Positions 1-6,066 of a stretch of 6,523 nucleotides of DNA are shown piece after piece. The DNA is taken from NCBI GenBank assembly GCA_947374705.1, contig CANCDA010000136.1:1-6523 (forward strand). Reading direction: 5' to 3'. Origin of the DNA: Comamonadaceae bacterium (GTDB lineage: Bacteria; Pseudomonadota; Gammaproteobacteria; Burkholderiales; Burkholderiaceae_C). Each line of letters opens with the position of its first letter. The stretch's first letter is position 1. The notes beneath the pieces were generated by a model, which made no database searches, was not told where the DNA came from, and saw only the letters and a list, made by a program, of their open reading frames with translations. A program made the position numbers and the translations under genes.

Positions 1-57
1 AGTATCGCTTTATTTCATTGCGTAACCAGCTATTTAATTTATAGCAAAATTGGATCC

Positions 58-88
58 AAGGAGACATCCAATGATGAGCCAAGTGTAA
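58..88 (+). other. Five-codon mini-ORF with a strong Shine-Dalgarno
   Basis: AAGGAGA (58-64) lies six bases before ATG at 71. The frame encodes MMSQV and stops at TAA (86-88), 13 bases before the terminator hairpin. The DNA upstream (about 10-50) is AT-rich and could hold a weak promoter (TTGCGT at 18-23 and TATAGC at 40-45, spacing 16). It could be a tiny leader ORF, the remnant of a decayed gene, or chance. A second frame (1-99, ending TGA at 97-99) is open from the window edge and could instead be the tail of a plus-strand gene. Neither is recognisable. Confidence 0.2.
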
Positions 89-101
89 GCCACCCCTGAA
101 T

Positions 102-137
102 CAAATACAAAACCGCCCGAAGGCGGTTTTGTATTTG
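102..137 (-). terminator. Rho-independent terminator after ilvC (probably bidirectional)
   Basis: A perfect 16-bp inverted repeat (arms 102-117 and 122-137) encloses a 4-base loop. Read on the minus strand, the ilvC direction, the loop is TTCG closed by C-G, an exceptionally stable tetraloop. The upper stem is GC-rich (CCGCC/GGCGG) and the lower stem ends in a T-rich run, TTTTGTATTTG. It begins 14 bases past the ilvC stop codon, as expected for the end of the ilv operon. Because the arms are A-rich on one side and T-rich on the other, it could also stop transcription arriving on the plus strand from the left. Confidence 0.9.
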
Positions 138-150
138 GAGAGCCTGCAAA

Positions 151-1164
151 TTAATTGCGGGTCTGATCCACCAGTTTGTTTTTCGCAATCCAGGGCATCA
201 TGGCGCGCAGTTGAGCGCCGACCTTCTCGATCGAATGCTCTGCGGTCAAGCGGCGGCGAGCCGTCATGCCTGGGTAGTTGGTGCGGCCTTCCAAGATGAA
301 CATCTTGGCATACTCACCGGTTTGAATGCGCTTCAAAGCGTTGCGCATAGCGGCGCGCGACTCTTCGTTGATCACCTCAGGGCCTGTCACGTACTCGCCA
401 TACTCGGCATTGTTGGAGATGGAGTAGTTCATGTTGGCGATGCCGCCTTCATAGATCAAATCCACGATCAACTTCAACTCGTGCAAGCACTCGAAGTAAG
501 CCATCTCAGGTGCGTAGCCTGCTTCAACCAGGGTTTCATAACCCATCTTGATCAGTTCAACCGCACCGCCGCACAACACGGCCTGCTCGCCGAACAAGTC
601 GGTCTCGGTCTCTTCTTTGAAGTTGGTCTCAATGATGCCGGCTTTGCCGCCACCGTTGGCCATGGCGTAGCTCAGGGCCAGTTCACGGGCTTTGCCGCTC
701 TGGTCTTGATGCACGGCCACTAAATGGGGCACACCGCCGCCTTGCGTGTAGGTGTTGCGCACCGTGTGGCCAGGGGCCTTGGGGGCGACCATCCACACGT
801 CCAGGTCAGCGCGGGGCACGACTTGGTTGTAATGCACGTTAAAGCCGTGGGCAAAGGCCAAGGATGCGCCTTTTTTCAGGTGCGGCTCGATCTCTTTGTA
901 CACAGCGGCGATGTTCTCGTCAGGCAACAGAATCATTACCACGTCAGAGGCGGCGACCGCCTCATTGACTTCAGCCACTTTGAGGCCAGCCTTGGCCACT
1001 TTGTCCCAGCTCGCGCCACCTTTACGCAAACCGACCAGCACTTTTACGCCGCTGTCGTTCAGGTTTTGAGCGTGGGCATGACCCTGGCTACCGTAGCCGA
1101 TGATGGCGACGGTTTTACCTTTGATGAGGCTCAGGTCGCAGTCTTTGTCATAGAAAACTTTCAC
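151..1164 (-). CDS. ilvC: Ketol-acid reductoisomerase (NADP+), class I short form
   Basis: IlvC is the second common enzyme of isoleucine and valine synthesis. It isomerises 2-acetolactate (or 2-aceto-2-hydroxybutyrate) and reduces it with NADPH to the dihydroxy acid, using Mg2+, in the cytoplasm. The 337-residue length fits the short class I form. The Rossmann domain comes first, with GYGSQGHAHA at about 23-32. R47 and S52 in the following loop (LRKGGASW) are of the NADPH-preferring type. The catalytic set is visible: H106 (AFAHGFN), D189 and E193 (TDLFGEQ), E225 and E229 (FECLHE), and S250 (YSISN). The start is GTG (1162-1164), supported by AAGGAG seven bases upstream and by the family N-terminus MKVFYDKD. 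It is the last gene of the ilv unit, 88 bases after ilvH, and a terminator follows. Identification is very secure. Confidence 0.98.
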   Translation of the reverse strand: MKVFYDKDCDLSLIKGKTVAIIGYGSQGHAHAQNLNDSGVKVLVGLRKGGASWDKVAKAGLKVAEVNEAVAASDVVMILLPDENIAAVYKEIEPHLKKGASLAFAHGFNVHYNQVVPRADLDVWMVAPKAPGHTVRNTYTQGGGVPHLVAVHQDQSGKARELALSYAMANGGGKAGIIETNFKEETETDLFGEQAVLCGGAVELIKMGYETLVEAGYAPEMAYFECLHELKLIVDLIYEGGIANMNYSISNNAEYGEYVTGPEVINEESRAAMRNALKRIQTGEYAKMFILEGRTNYPGMTARRRLTAEHSIEKVGAQLRAMMPWIAKNKLVDQTRN

Positions 1165-1171
1165 TTCTTTT

Positions 1172-1177
1172 CTCCTT
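1172..1177 (-). promoter_or_regulatory. Ribosome binding site fixing the GTG start of ilvC
   Basis: The minus strand reads AAGGAG, seven bases before a GTG codon at 1164-1162. No ATG lies near the family-conserved N-terminus, so this near-perfect Shine-Dalgarno decides that ilvC starts at GTG. Confidence 0.85.
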
Positions 1178-1213
1178 GGTAAAAAACAAAATTAATTGAG
1201 ACAGGCTGCATTG

Positions 1214-1241
1214 ATTAAAAACGAAGCAGCACTGCACTCAA
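1214..1241 (-). promoter_or_regulatory. Possible sigma-70 promoter for ilvC inside the operon
   Basis: On the minus strand, TTGAGT (1241-1236, four of six matches to TTGACA) is followed after 16 bases by TTTAAT (1219-1214, five of six matches to TATAAT). It lies in the 88-base ilvH-ilvC gap and would give a leader of roughly 40 bases before the ilvC start. The gap is markedly AT-rich. ilvC is transcribed on its own in enteric bacteria, so a separate promoter is plausible here, but the match is only moderate and no operator is recognisable. Confidence 0.35.
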
Positions 1242-1252
1242 CCTACTCAAAC

Positions 1253-1744
1253 TTAAACTCGCAAAATACGTTCACCACGGCCAATTCCACATGAACCCGT
1301 GCGAATGGTTTCCAAAATCGCACCGCGCTCGATGGCTTCCAAAAATGCATCGTTCTTGGATTGATCGCCGGTCAGCTCAATGGTGTAGCTCTTGTCGGTC
1401 ACATCAATGATGCGACCGCGAAAGATGTCTGCCATGCGCTTCATCTCCTCACGCTCCTTGCCCACCGCCCGCACCTTGACCATCATCAGCTCACGCTCAA
1501 TGTAGGCTCCTTCGGTGAGGTCGATCACCTTGACCACCTCGATCAGACGGTTCAGGTGTTTGGTGATTTGTTCAATCACGTCGTCAGACCCGGTGGTCTG
1601 AATCGTCATGCGCGACAGGCTGGCGTCCTCGGTGGGGGCCACCGTCAGCGACTCGATGTTGTAGCCACGGGCTGAGAACAGCCCCACCACGCGGGACAGC
1701 GCCCCGGGTTCGTTTTCAAGTAAAACTGCAATGATGTGTTTCAT
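1253..1744 (-). CDS. ilvH: Acetolactate synthase, small regulatory subunit
   Basis: This is the regulatory subunit of acetohydroxyacid synthase. It binds the large subunit, raises its activity and confers feedback inhibition by valine. At 163 residues it equals the length of E. coli IlvH and is closely alike across it. The N-terminal ACT domain (about 3-78) contains NEPGALSRV (11-19) and GYNIESLTVAPT (27-38). G14 and N29 sit at positions tied to valine binding in E. coli IlvH, so the enzyme is probably valine-sensitive. The C-terminal domain (about 80-163) carries EIFRG-like IFRGRIIDVT (107-116). The ATG lies 11 bases after the ilvI stop codon, with GAGAG (1755-1751) as a modest ribosome binding site, so it is surely co-transcribed with ilvI. 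Some annotations call this family ilvN. Confidence 0.97.
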   Translation of the reverse strand: MKHIIAVLLENEPGALSRVVGLFSARGYNIESLTVAPTEDASLSRMTIQTTGSDDVIEQITKHLNRLIEVVKVIDLTEGAYIERELMMVKVRAVGKEREEMKRMADIFRGRIIDVTDKSYTIELTGDQSKNDAFLEAIERGAILETIRTGSCGIGRGERILRV

Positions 1745-1755
1745 GGGTGGCTCTC

Positions 1756-3558
1756 TTACAAATCTTCCGCGCCGAGCAGCATCTCAGTGATGCCCATGCC
1801 CGCTTTGACCATCGGGTAAACGTTCTCGGTCCGGTCGGTGCGGAAGTCCATGAACACCGTGCGATCTTTGAGTCTGCGGGCTTCGCGCAGAGCGGGCTCC
1901 ACATCCTCTGGGCGCTCGATCAGCATGCCCACATGGCCATAGGCCTCGGCCAGCTTGACGAAGTCAGGCAGCGCGTCCATGTAGCTGTGGCTATAGCGGC
2001 CTTCGTAATCAATCTCTTGCCACTGACGCACCATGCCGAGGTAGCGGTTGTTCAGCGAGATGATTTTGATGGGCGTTTTGTACTGGAAGATGGTGGACAG
2101 CTCCTGGATACACATCTGCACCGAGCCCTCGCCCGTGATACAGAACACCTCGCTGTCCGGCTTGGCTAGCTTGATGCCCATGGCGTAGGGAATGCCCACG
2201 CCCATGGTGCCCAGGCCACCGGAGTTGATCCAGCGGCGCGGCTCGTCAAAGCGGTAGTACTGCGCGGCCCACATCTGGTGCTGGCCCACATCAGAGGTGA
2301 TGTAGGTGTCGGCATCCTTGGTCATGTTCCACAGGGTTTCAACCACGTACTGGGGTTTGATGACGTCTTTGTTGCCCCGGTCGTACTTCAGGCAATCGCC
2401 TTTACGCCATCCATCAATCGTCTCCCACCAAGCACCCAGGGCGCTGGCGTCGGGGCGCGCTGTGCCTTCGCGGATCATGGCAATCATCTCGCTCAGCACA
2501 TCCTTGACATCGCCCACGATAGGAATGTCCACCTTCACGCGTTTGGAGATGCTGGATGGGTCGATGTCGATGTGAATGATCTTTCGCTCATTCTGGGCAA
2601 AGTGTTTGGGGTTGCCAATCACCCGGTCATCAAAACGTGCCCCCACGGCCAGCAGCACGTCGCAGTTCTGCATGGCGTTGTTGGCTTCCACCGTACCGTG
2701 CATGCCCAACATGCCCAAAAACTTGCGGTCACTGGCTGGGTAAGCGCCCAGACCCATCAGGGTGTTGGTGCAGGGGTAGCCCAGCATGTCCACCAAGGTG
2801 CGCAGCTCAGCCGCCGCATTGCTCAGGATGACGCCGCCGCCCGTGTAGATGTAGGGGCGCTTGGCCGCTAACAAAAGCGCCAAAGCTTTACGAATCTGAC
2901 CGCCGTGGCCTTTGCGCACGGGGTTGTAAGAGCGCATCTCCACCGACTCAGGGTGGCCGCTGTAAGGCACCTTTTTGAACGACACATCCTTAGGAATGTC
3001 CACCACCACCGGGCCAGGACGGCCACTTCGAGCGATGTGGAAGGCCTTTTTCATGGTCATGGCCAGATCGCGCGCGTCTTTGACCAAGAAGTTGTGTTTG
3101 ACGATGGGGCGGGTGATGCCCACGGTATCGCACTCCTGGAAGGCATCCAGACCAATGGCGTGGGTGGGCACCTGCCCGGTCACGATCACCATGGGAATGC
3201 TGTCCATATAGGCCGTGGCAATGCCGGTTATGGCATTGGTGACACCAGGGCCAGACGTCACCAGGGCAACGCCGACATCACCCGTGGCGCGTGCGTAGCC
3301 ATCAGCGGCATGTACTGCCGCTTGTTCGTGACGCACCAAGACGTGTTGGATCGTGTCCTGCTTGTAAAAAGCATCGTAGATGTGCAAAACCGCACCACCA
3401 GGGTAACCCCAGATGTACTTGACGCCCTCGGCTTGGAGCGACTTGACCAGAATCTCCGCACCACGAAGCTCTTCGGTGATGGTCGTGCCTGGGGCATTTG
3501 TTTTTGCAGCGGACATCGCCGCATGTGCCGAAGCAATTTCAGCTTTATTGATTTCCAT
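1756..3558 (-). CDS. ilvI: Acetolactate synthase, large catalytic subunit
   Basis: A ThDP-dependent enzyme that condenses two pyruvates, or pyruvate with 2-oxobutyrate, to acetolactate or acetohydroxybutyrate, the first committed step of branched-chain amino acid synthesis. It has the three usual domains: the PYR domain (about 32-200) with catalytic E78 in RHEQAAVHAADG, the central domain (about 220-355) with the FAD-site motif GARFDDR (306-312), and the PP domain (about 400-570). The ThDP/Mg motif starts at G476 and ends at N503-N504. Its metal-binding position is Glu477 (GEGS) instead of the usual Asp (GDGS). Against E. coli IlvI it is colinear but has about 25 extra N-terminal residues, Ala/Lys-rich and not obviously functional. 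The ATG at 3556-3558 is preceded by AAAGG at a spacing of six. M15 is a possible later start. It is the first gene of the ilv unit. The alternative name is ilvB. Confidence 0.97.
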   Translation of the reverse strand: MEINKAEIASAHAAMSAAKTNAPGTTITEELRGAEILVKSLQAEGVKYIWGYPGGAVLHIYDAFYKQDTIQHVLVRHEQAAVHAADGYARATGDVGVALVTSGPGVTNAITGIATAYMDSIPMVIVTGQVPTHAIGLDAFQECDTVGITRPIVKHNFLVKDARDLAMTMKKAFHIARSGRPGPVVVDIPKDVSFKKVPYSGHPESVEMRSYNPVRKGHGGQIRKALALLLAAKRPYIYTGGGVILSNAAAELRTLVDMLGYPCTNTLMGLGAYPASDRKFLGMLGMHGTVEANNAMQNCDVLLAVGARFDDRVIGNPKHFAQNERKIIHIDIDPSSISKRVKVDIPIVGDVKDVLSEMIAMIREGTARPDASALGAWWETIDGWRKGDCLKYDRGNKDVIKPQYVVETLWNMTKDADTYITSDVGQHQMWAAQYYRFDEPRRWINSGGLGTMGVGIPYAMGIKLAKPDSEVFCITGEGSVQMCIQELSTIFQYKTPIKIISLNNRYLGMVRQWQEIDYEGRYSHSYMDALPDFVKLAEAYGHVGMLIERPEDVEPALREARRLKDRTVFMDFRTDRTENVYPMVKAGMGITEMLLGAEDL

Positions 3559-3708
3559 GATGAACCTTTGTGAATTTCTCTAACGAAAAACCTTGGGTGC
3601 TCCTTTGAAAACGCTTGTGGCGCTTCATCGGAACTTAGGGTCAAAGTCATAAGCGCATGGCTTGTAGCGCCGGACAGTGACCCGTTTGCCTTTTGATTTG
3701 GGTCTTCG

Positions 3709-3717
3709 ATTATCGCA
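3709..3717 (-). promoter_or_regulatory. Candidate extended -10 promoter of the ilvIHC operon
   Basis: The minus strand reads TGCGATAAT, an extended -10 (TGn) followed by five of six matches to TATAAT. No good -35 hexamer lies 16-18 bases upstream, which extended -10 promoters can tolerate. Transcription would start near 3702 and give a leader of about 140 bases before ilvI. I found no leader peptide rich in Leu, Val or Ile and no strong hairpin followed by a T-run in that leader, so classical attenuation is not evident. Confidence 0.4.
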
Positions 3718-3767
3718 GACCTCAAAGCCCTATCCCGTGCGACGCTTCGAAAAATTGCCCTTCGAGG

Positions 3768-3776
3768 TGCCATAAT
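3768..3776 (+). promoter_or_regulatory. Candidate extended -10 promoter of the sigma-factor operon
   Basis: TGCCATAAT is an extended -10 with five of six matches to TATAAT. The -35 region is poor. Transcription would start near 3783 and leave about 45 bases before the TTG start at 3828. Its position inside the long in-frame upstream extension (an ATG at 3693) argues that the extension is not translated. With the opposing element at 3709-3717 it forms a divergent pair in a 269-base intergenic region. Confidence 0.4.
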
Positions 3777-3827
3777 TCAACAAGAACTTCGACAACCCAC
3801 CCTCAAAACGCATCCTGGCGCGCACCT

Positions 3828-4394
3828 TTGGCTACCGAACAAGAACTCTCAGATTTCCTGAAAAGCGTCGAAAAACGCGCTTTCAAGCGTTCGGTTTATC
3901 ACGTGCGCAATGAGGAGTCTGCCCTGGATATCGTCCAGGACAGCATGATGAAGCTGGCCGAGCACTACGGCCACAAACCGCCCGAAGAGCTGCCCATGTT
4001 GTTCCAGCGCATTCTCTCGAACTGCACGCTGGACTGGTTTCGCCGCCAAAAAACGCGAAACGCCCTGTTTTCGAACATGAGCGACTTTGATTCAGGCTCT
4101 GAGGATGGCGATTTTGAACTTCTGGATGTTTTGGACATCTCAGACGATACACAGCAGGTCGAAAGTGCAGAAAACTCAACCGAGCGCGCTCAAACCCTGC
4201 GTGAAATCGAGGTAGAAATACAAGAGCTCCCCGCACGTCAACGAGAAGCCTTCCTCATGCGTTACTGGGAGGAGTTGGACGTGGCGGAGACCGCTGCGGC
4301 CATGGGCTGTTCTGAGGGCAGCGTCAAAACACACTGCTCCAGAGCCGTTGCGGCCCTGAGCAAAGCATTGAAAGCCAAGGGGATACGACTATGA
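3828..4394 (+). CDS. RNA polymerase sigma factor, sigma-70 family (ECF-like)
   Basis: A 188-residue protein with only the sigma-2 and sigma-4 regions, the layout of small ECF-type sigma factors that direct core RNA polymerase to a limited set of promoters. Region 2 spans about 18-75: ESALDIVQDSMMKLAEHY fits regions 2.1/2.2 and LFQRILSNCTLDWFRRQK fits 2.3/2.4. An acidic linker (about 86-119) follows. Region 4 (about 124-182) contains LPARQREAFLMRYWEELDV and the helix-turn-helix ETAAAMGCSEGSVKTHCSRA. I chose TTG at 3828-3830 because it gives the N-terminus M-ATEQELSDFLKSVEKR, which matches what I recall of Burkholderiales homologues. The frame is open back to an ATG at 3693, but that part looks non-coding and overlaps a likely promoter. 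No clear Shine-Dalgarno precedes the TTG. Its TGA overlaps the next start codon (ATGA). The regulon is unknown. Confidence 0.88.
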   Translation: MATEQELSDFLKSVEKRAFKRSVYHVRNEESALDIVQDSMMKLAEHYGHKPPEELPMLFQRILSNCTLDWFRRQKTRNALFSNMSDFDSGSEDGDFELLDVLDISDDTQQVESAENSTERAQTLREIEVEIQELPARQREAFLMRYWEELDVAETAAAMGCSEGSVKTHCSRAVAALSKALKAKGIRL

Positions 4395-4822
4395 ATCACA
4401 CTATTTCCAAGCTCAACGCCTCTAACCAGGATCGTTTTGCCTTAAAGCTGACAGCACGTTTGTCTGACAGCGCAGACGCGCTGCCGCACGACATCACCGA
4501 GCGACTGCGCGCAGCGCGCATGCAAGCACTGGGCGTACGCCAACAGACCAAGCTGGCAAGCAACTCGCAAGTATTGTCCAACGGCATGACCGCCACTCTC
4601 AGCTTGGGCGGTTCAGACTCCGAACTCTGGCGTCGTGCGGCTTCCTTTATCCCCCTGCTGGCCTTGGTGCTTGGCCTGTTGGCCATTCAGTTCCTGGGCA
4701 ACGATGAGCGCGCCCGTGATTTAGCCGACATCGACTCTGCCCTGCTGACCGACGACCTGCCCCCTGCGGCCTACACCGACCCGGGTTTTGCCCAGTTTCT
4801 CAAATCTCGCCAAGACCTCTGA
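4391..4822 (+). CDS. DUF3619 family membrane protein, possible anti-sigma factor
   Basis: A 143-residue protein of no established function that I recognise as DUF3619. The first 80 or so residues are hydrophilic and helix-prone, including LPHDITERLRAARMQAL (31-47). One transmembrane helix follows at about 86-102 (FIPLLALVLGLLAIQFL), preceded by W80-R81-R82, which suggests N-inside and C-outside. The outer tail ends in an acidic, Pro-rich segment (LLTDDLPPAAYTDPGF, 118-133). There is no cysteine, so it is not a zinc-binding anti-sigma factor. ATG overlaps the sigma-factor stop by four bases, and AAGGGG (4377-4382) is a good ribosome binding site. Position directly after a sigma gene plus single-pass topology suggest that it holds or tunes that sigma factor. 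This is an inference, without a recognisable anti-sigma motif. Confidence 0.85.
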   Translation: MNHTISKLNASNQDRFALKLTARLSDSADALPHDITERLRAARMQALGVRQQTKLASNSQVLSNGMTATLSLGGSDSELWRRAASFIPLLALVLGLLAIQFLGNDERARDLADIDSALLTDDLPPAAYTDPGFAQFLKSRQDL

Positions 4823-4834
4823 TTTTTAGACCCC

Positions 4835-5566
4835 ATGAAGCCTGCGATACCCCGTAAGTTGACAGCCCTGATGCGCAAGCATGTAGCACTTCCCGCTGTC
4901 GTGTTTATCACACTCGCGGGCTTGGGGGCTTCATTTTCATTGGTTCTGGCTCAGCCCGATGGGGGCGCGACAAGCACGTCCAGCCCAGCCCCCAGCCCCA
5001 GCGCTGCGCCTGGACAAACCGCAAGCAAACTTGGAATAGCCTCCAAGCCAGTGCTCAACACCAAGCCCGCTTGGGCCGAGTTGACACCGGCGCAGCACAA
5101 AGCCCTCAAACCACTGGCCGCTCAATGGGCACAACTGGGCGTTGAGAGCAAGCGCAAGTGGCTGGCCATTTCAAAAAATTACGAATCACTACCCCCCACT
5201 GAGCAGGCCAAATTGCACAGCCGCATGAGTGCCTGGGTATCCCTCAGCCCGCATGAGCGGACAGAAGCCCGTCTGAATTTTGCCGAAACCCAAAAACTAC
5301 CTGCGGACGAAAAAGCAGCCCACTGGCAGTCTTACCAAGAACTCAGCGCTGAGGAAAAGCGCAAGCTAGCCGCTCAGGCACCTGGCAAACCTTCAGGCAT
5401 TGCAGTGAGCAAGCCAACACCTCAAAAACAATTGGCCGAGGTACCCGTCACGCCCCATGTTCCGCAGCAGGGTGCGAAACTGGCCGGCGCTAGCCAAGCG
5501 GTGAATCCCAACACCTTGCTGCCCCAACGGTCAGCCCCGACAGACTCTAGCGCGCGCCCCAAATAG
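4835..5566 (+). CDS. DUF3106 domain protein, exported or membrane-anchored, 18-residue repeats
   Basis: A 243-residue protein of unknown function. A basic N-terminus and a hydrophobic stretch (about 17-39, ending LVLA-Q) form a signal peptide or membrane anchor, so the rest should lie in the periplasm. A low-complexity Ser/Pro/Ala linker (about 44-62) comes next. The core (about 80-182) fits DUF3106 and is a run of amphipathic, charged, Trp-containing segments, each opening with Leu and commonly Pro. The opening leucines L83, L101, L119, L137 and L155 are spaced exactly 18 residues apart, with a shorter final unit at L170. The tail (183-243) is Pro/Gln/Ala-rich and looks disordered. It starts 12 bases after DUF3619 with no visible Shine-Dalgarno, so translation probably depends on coupling; M13 is a possible later start. 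A sensor, chaperone or cell-wall role is conceivable but unproven. Confidence 0.85.
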   Translation: MKPAIPRKLTALMRKHVALPAVVFITLAGLGASFSLVLAQPDGGATSTSSPAPSPSAAPGQTASKLGIASKPVLNTKPAWAELTPAQHKALKPLAAQWAQLGVESKRKWLAISKNYESLPPTEQAKLHSRMSAWVSLSPHERTEARLNFAETQKLPADEKAAHWQSYQELSAEEKRKLAAQAPGKPSGIAVSKPTPQKQLAEVPVTPHVPQQGAKLAGASQAVNPNTLLPQRSAPTDSSARPK

Positions 5567-6066
5567 TGAGCGTTGTAAGTCCTCAGAACCCGCGACAGGT
5601 AGCGCCCGGTCTGCTCCGGCGCATGGCCTGCTGGCTGTACGAAGGCATGCTTTTGTTCGCCGTGCTTTTCATTGCAGACTACCTCTATAGCGCTCTGTCA
5701 CAGACCCGCCACGCACTGGACAACCGGCACCTGCAACAGGCTTTTTTGTTTGTGGTGCTCGGCATTTACTTCACCTGGTTCTGGGCCAAGGGGCAAACCC
5801 TGGCCATGAAAACTTGGCGCATTCGGCTGGTTGACCGCCTGGGCCAGCCTGTCACCCAAGGCCGCGCTCTGCTGCGTTATGTGCTGAGCTGGCTCTGGTT
5901 TTTACCGGCTCTGGCCGCAGTCGCAACGTTCAAATTTTCGGTTGCGGAATTGACCGTTTTATTGTTCGGCTGGATCGCGGTTTGGGCTTTGCTGAGCCGC
6001 CTGCACCCGTTGCAACAGTTCTGGCACGACGCACTTGCAGGTACGCGACTGATCGCGACGGATTGA
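5566..6066 (+). CDS. RDD family membrane protein
   Basis: A 166-residue multi-pass inner-membrane protein of the RDD family, whose biochemical role is mostly unknown; some members have been linked to ion transport. Hydrophobic segments lie at about 24-45, 58-74, 103-122 and 126-145. Family landmarks are the R18-R19 start of the first helix, KGQTLAMKTWRIRLVDRLGQPVT (first part 75-84, then W84-D90), LLRYVLSWLW, and the C-terminal HDALAGTRLI (154-163) with D155. The first-helix acidic residue that is usually Asp is Glu here (E26 in LYEGMLL). The start is GTG (5566-5568), which shares one base with the DUF3106 stop (TAGTG). No ribosome binding site is visible, so translation is likely coupled. 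It overlaps dgkA by one base at the other end. Confidence 0.88.
   Translation: MSVVSPQNPRQVAPGLLRRMACWLYEGMLLFAVLFIADYLYSALSQTRHALDNRHLQQAFLFVVLGIYFTWFWAKGQTLAMKTWRIRLVDRLGQPVTQGRALLRYVLSWLWFLPALAAVATFKFSVAELTVLLFGWIAVWALLSRLHPLQQFWHDALAGTRLIATD

Noticed and set aside
211..1182. Long plus-strand frames opposite ilvC (211-723 and 724-1182)
   Set aside because: They are antisense shadows of ilvC, whose every catalytic motif is intact on the minus strand. The His/Val/Gly-rich products resemble no protein I know.
1205..1230. Inverted repeat GCTGC/GCAGC in the ilvH-ilvC gap as a possible terminator or attenuator
   Set aside because: The stem is only five base pairs with a 16-base loop, and no T-run follows it in the ilvC direction. 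It overlaps a more plausible promoter.
2278..3573. Plus-strand frames opposite ilvI, up to 222 codons
   Set aside because: They are antisense to a complete, recognisable enzyme gene and have no start signals or recognisable domains.
3545..3628. A 27-codon minus-strand frame in the ilv leader that overlaps the ilvI start by 14 bases (MKRHKRFQRS...)
   Set aside because: It has no good ribosome binding site and no run of Leu, Val or Ile codons, so it does not look like an attenuator peptide. Its basic composition is not informative.
3630..3636. GGAACTT, an exact match to the RpoE-type -35 element, on the plus strand upstream of the sigma gene
   Set aside because: No matching -10 (TCTGA or GTCTAA-like) is found 15-17 bases downstream; the nearest similar sequence, GTCATAA, is only about nine bases away. 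The site is also about 190 bases from the sigma start. A chance match is likely.
3258..3773. A 171-codon minus-strand frame covering the leader and the 5' end of ilvI
   Set aside because: It is out of frame with ilvI over a well-conserved enzyme, runs through the promoter region, and has the low-complexity Arg/Ser-rich composition of a shadow frame.
4975..5020. CAGCCC-type short repeats in the 5' part of the DUF3106 gene as a possible DNA repeat element
   Set aside because: They encode the Ser/Pro/Ala linker after the signal peptide and are imperfect; ordinary low-complexity coding sequence explains them.
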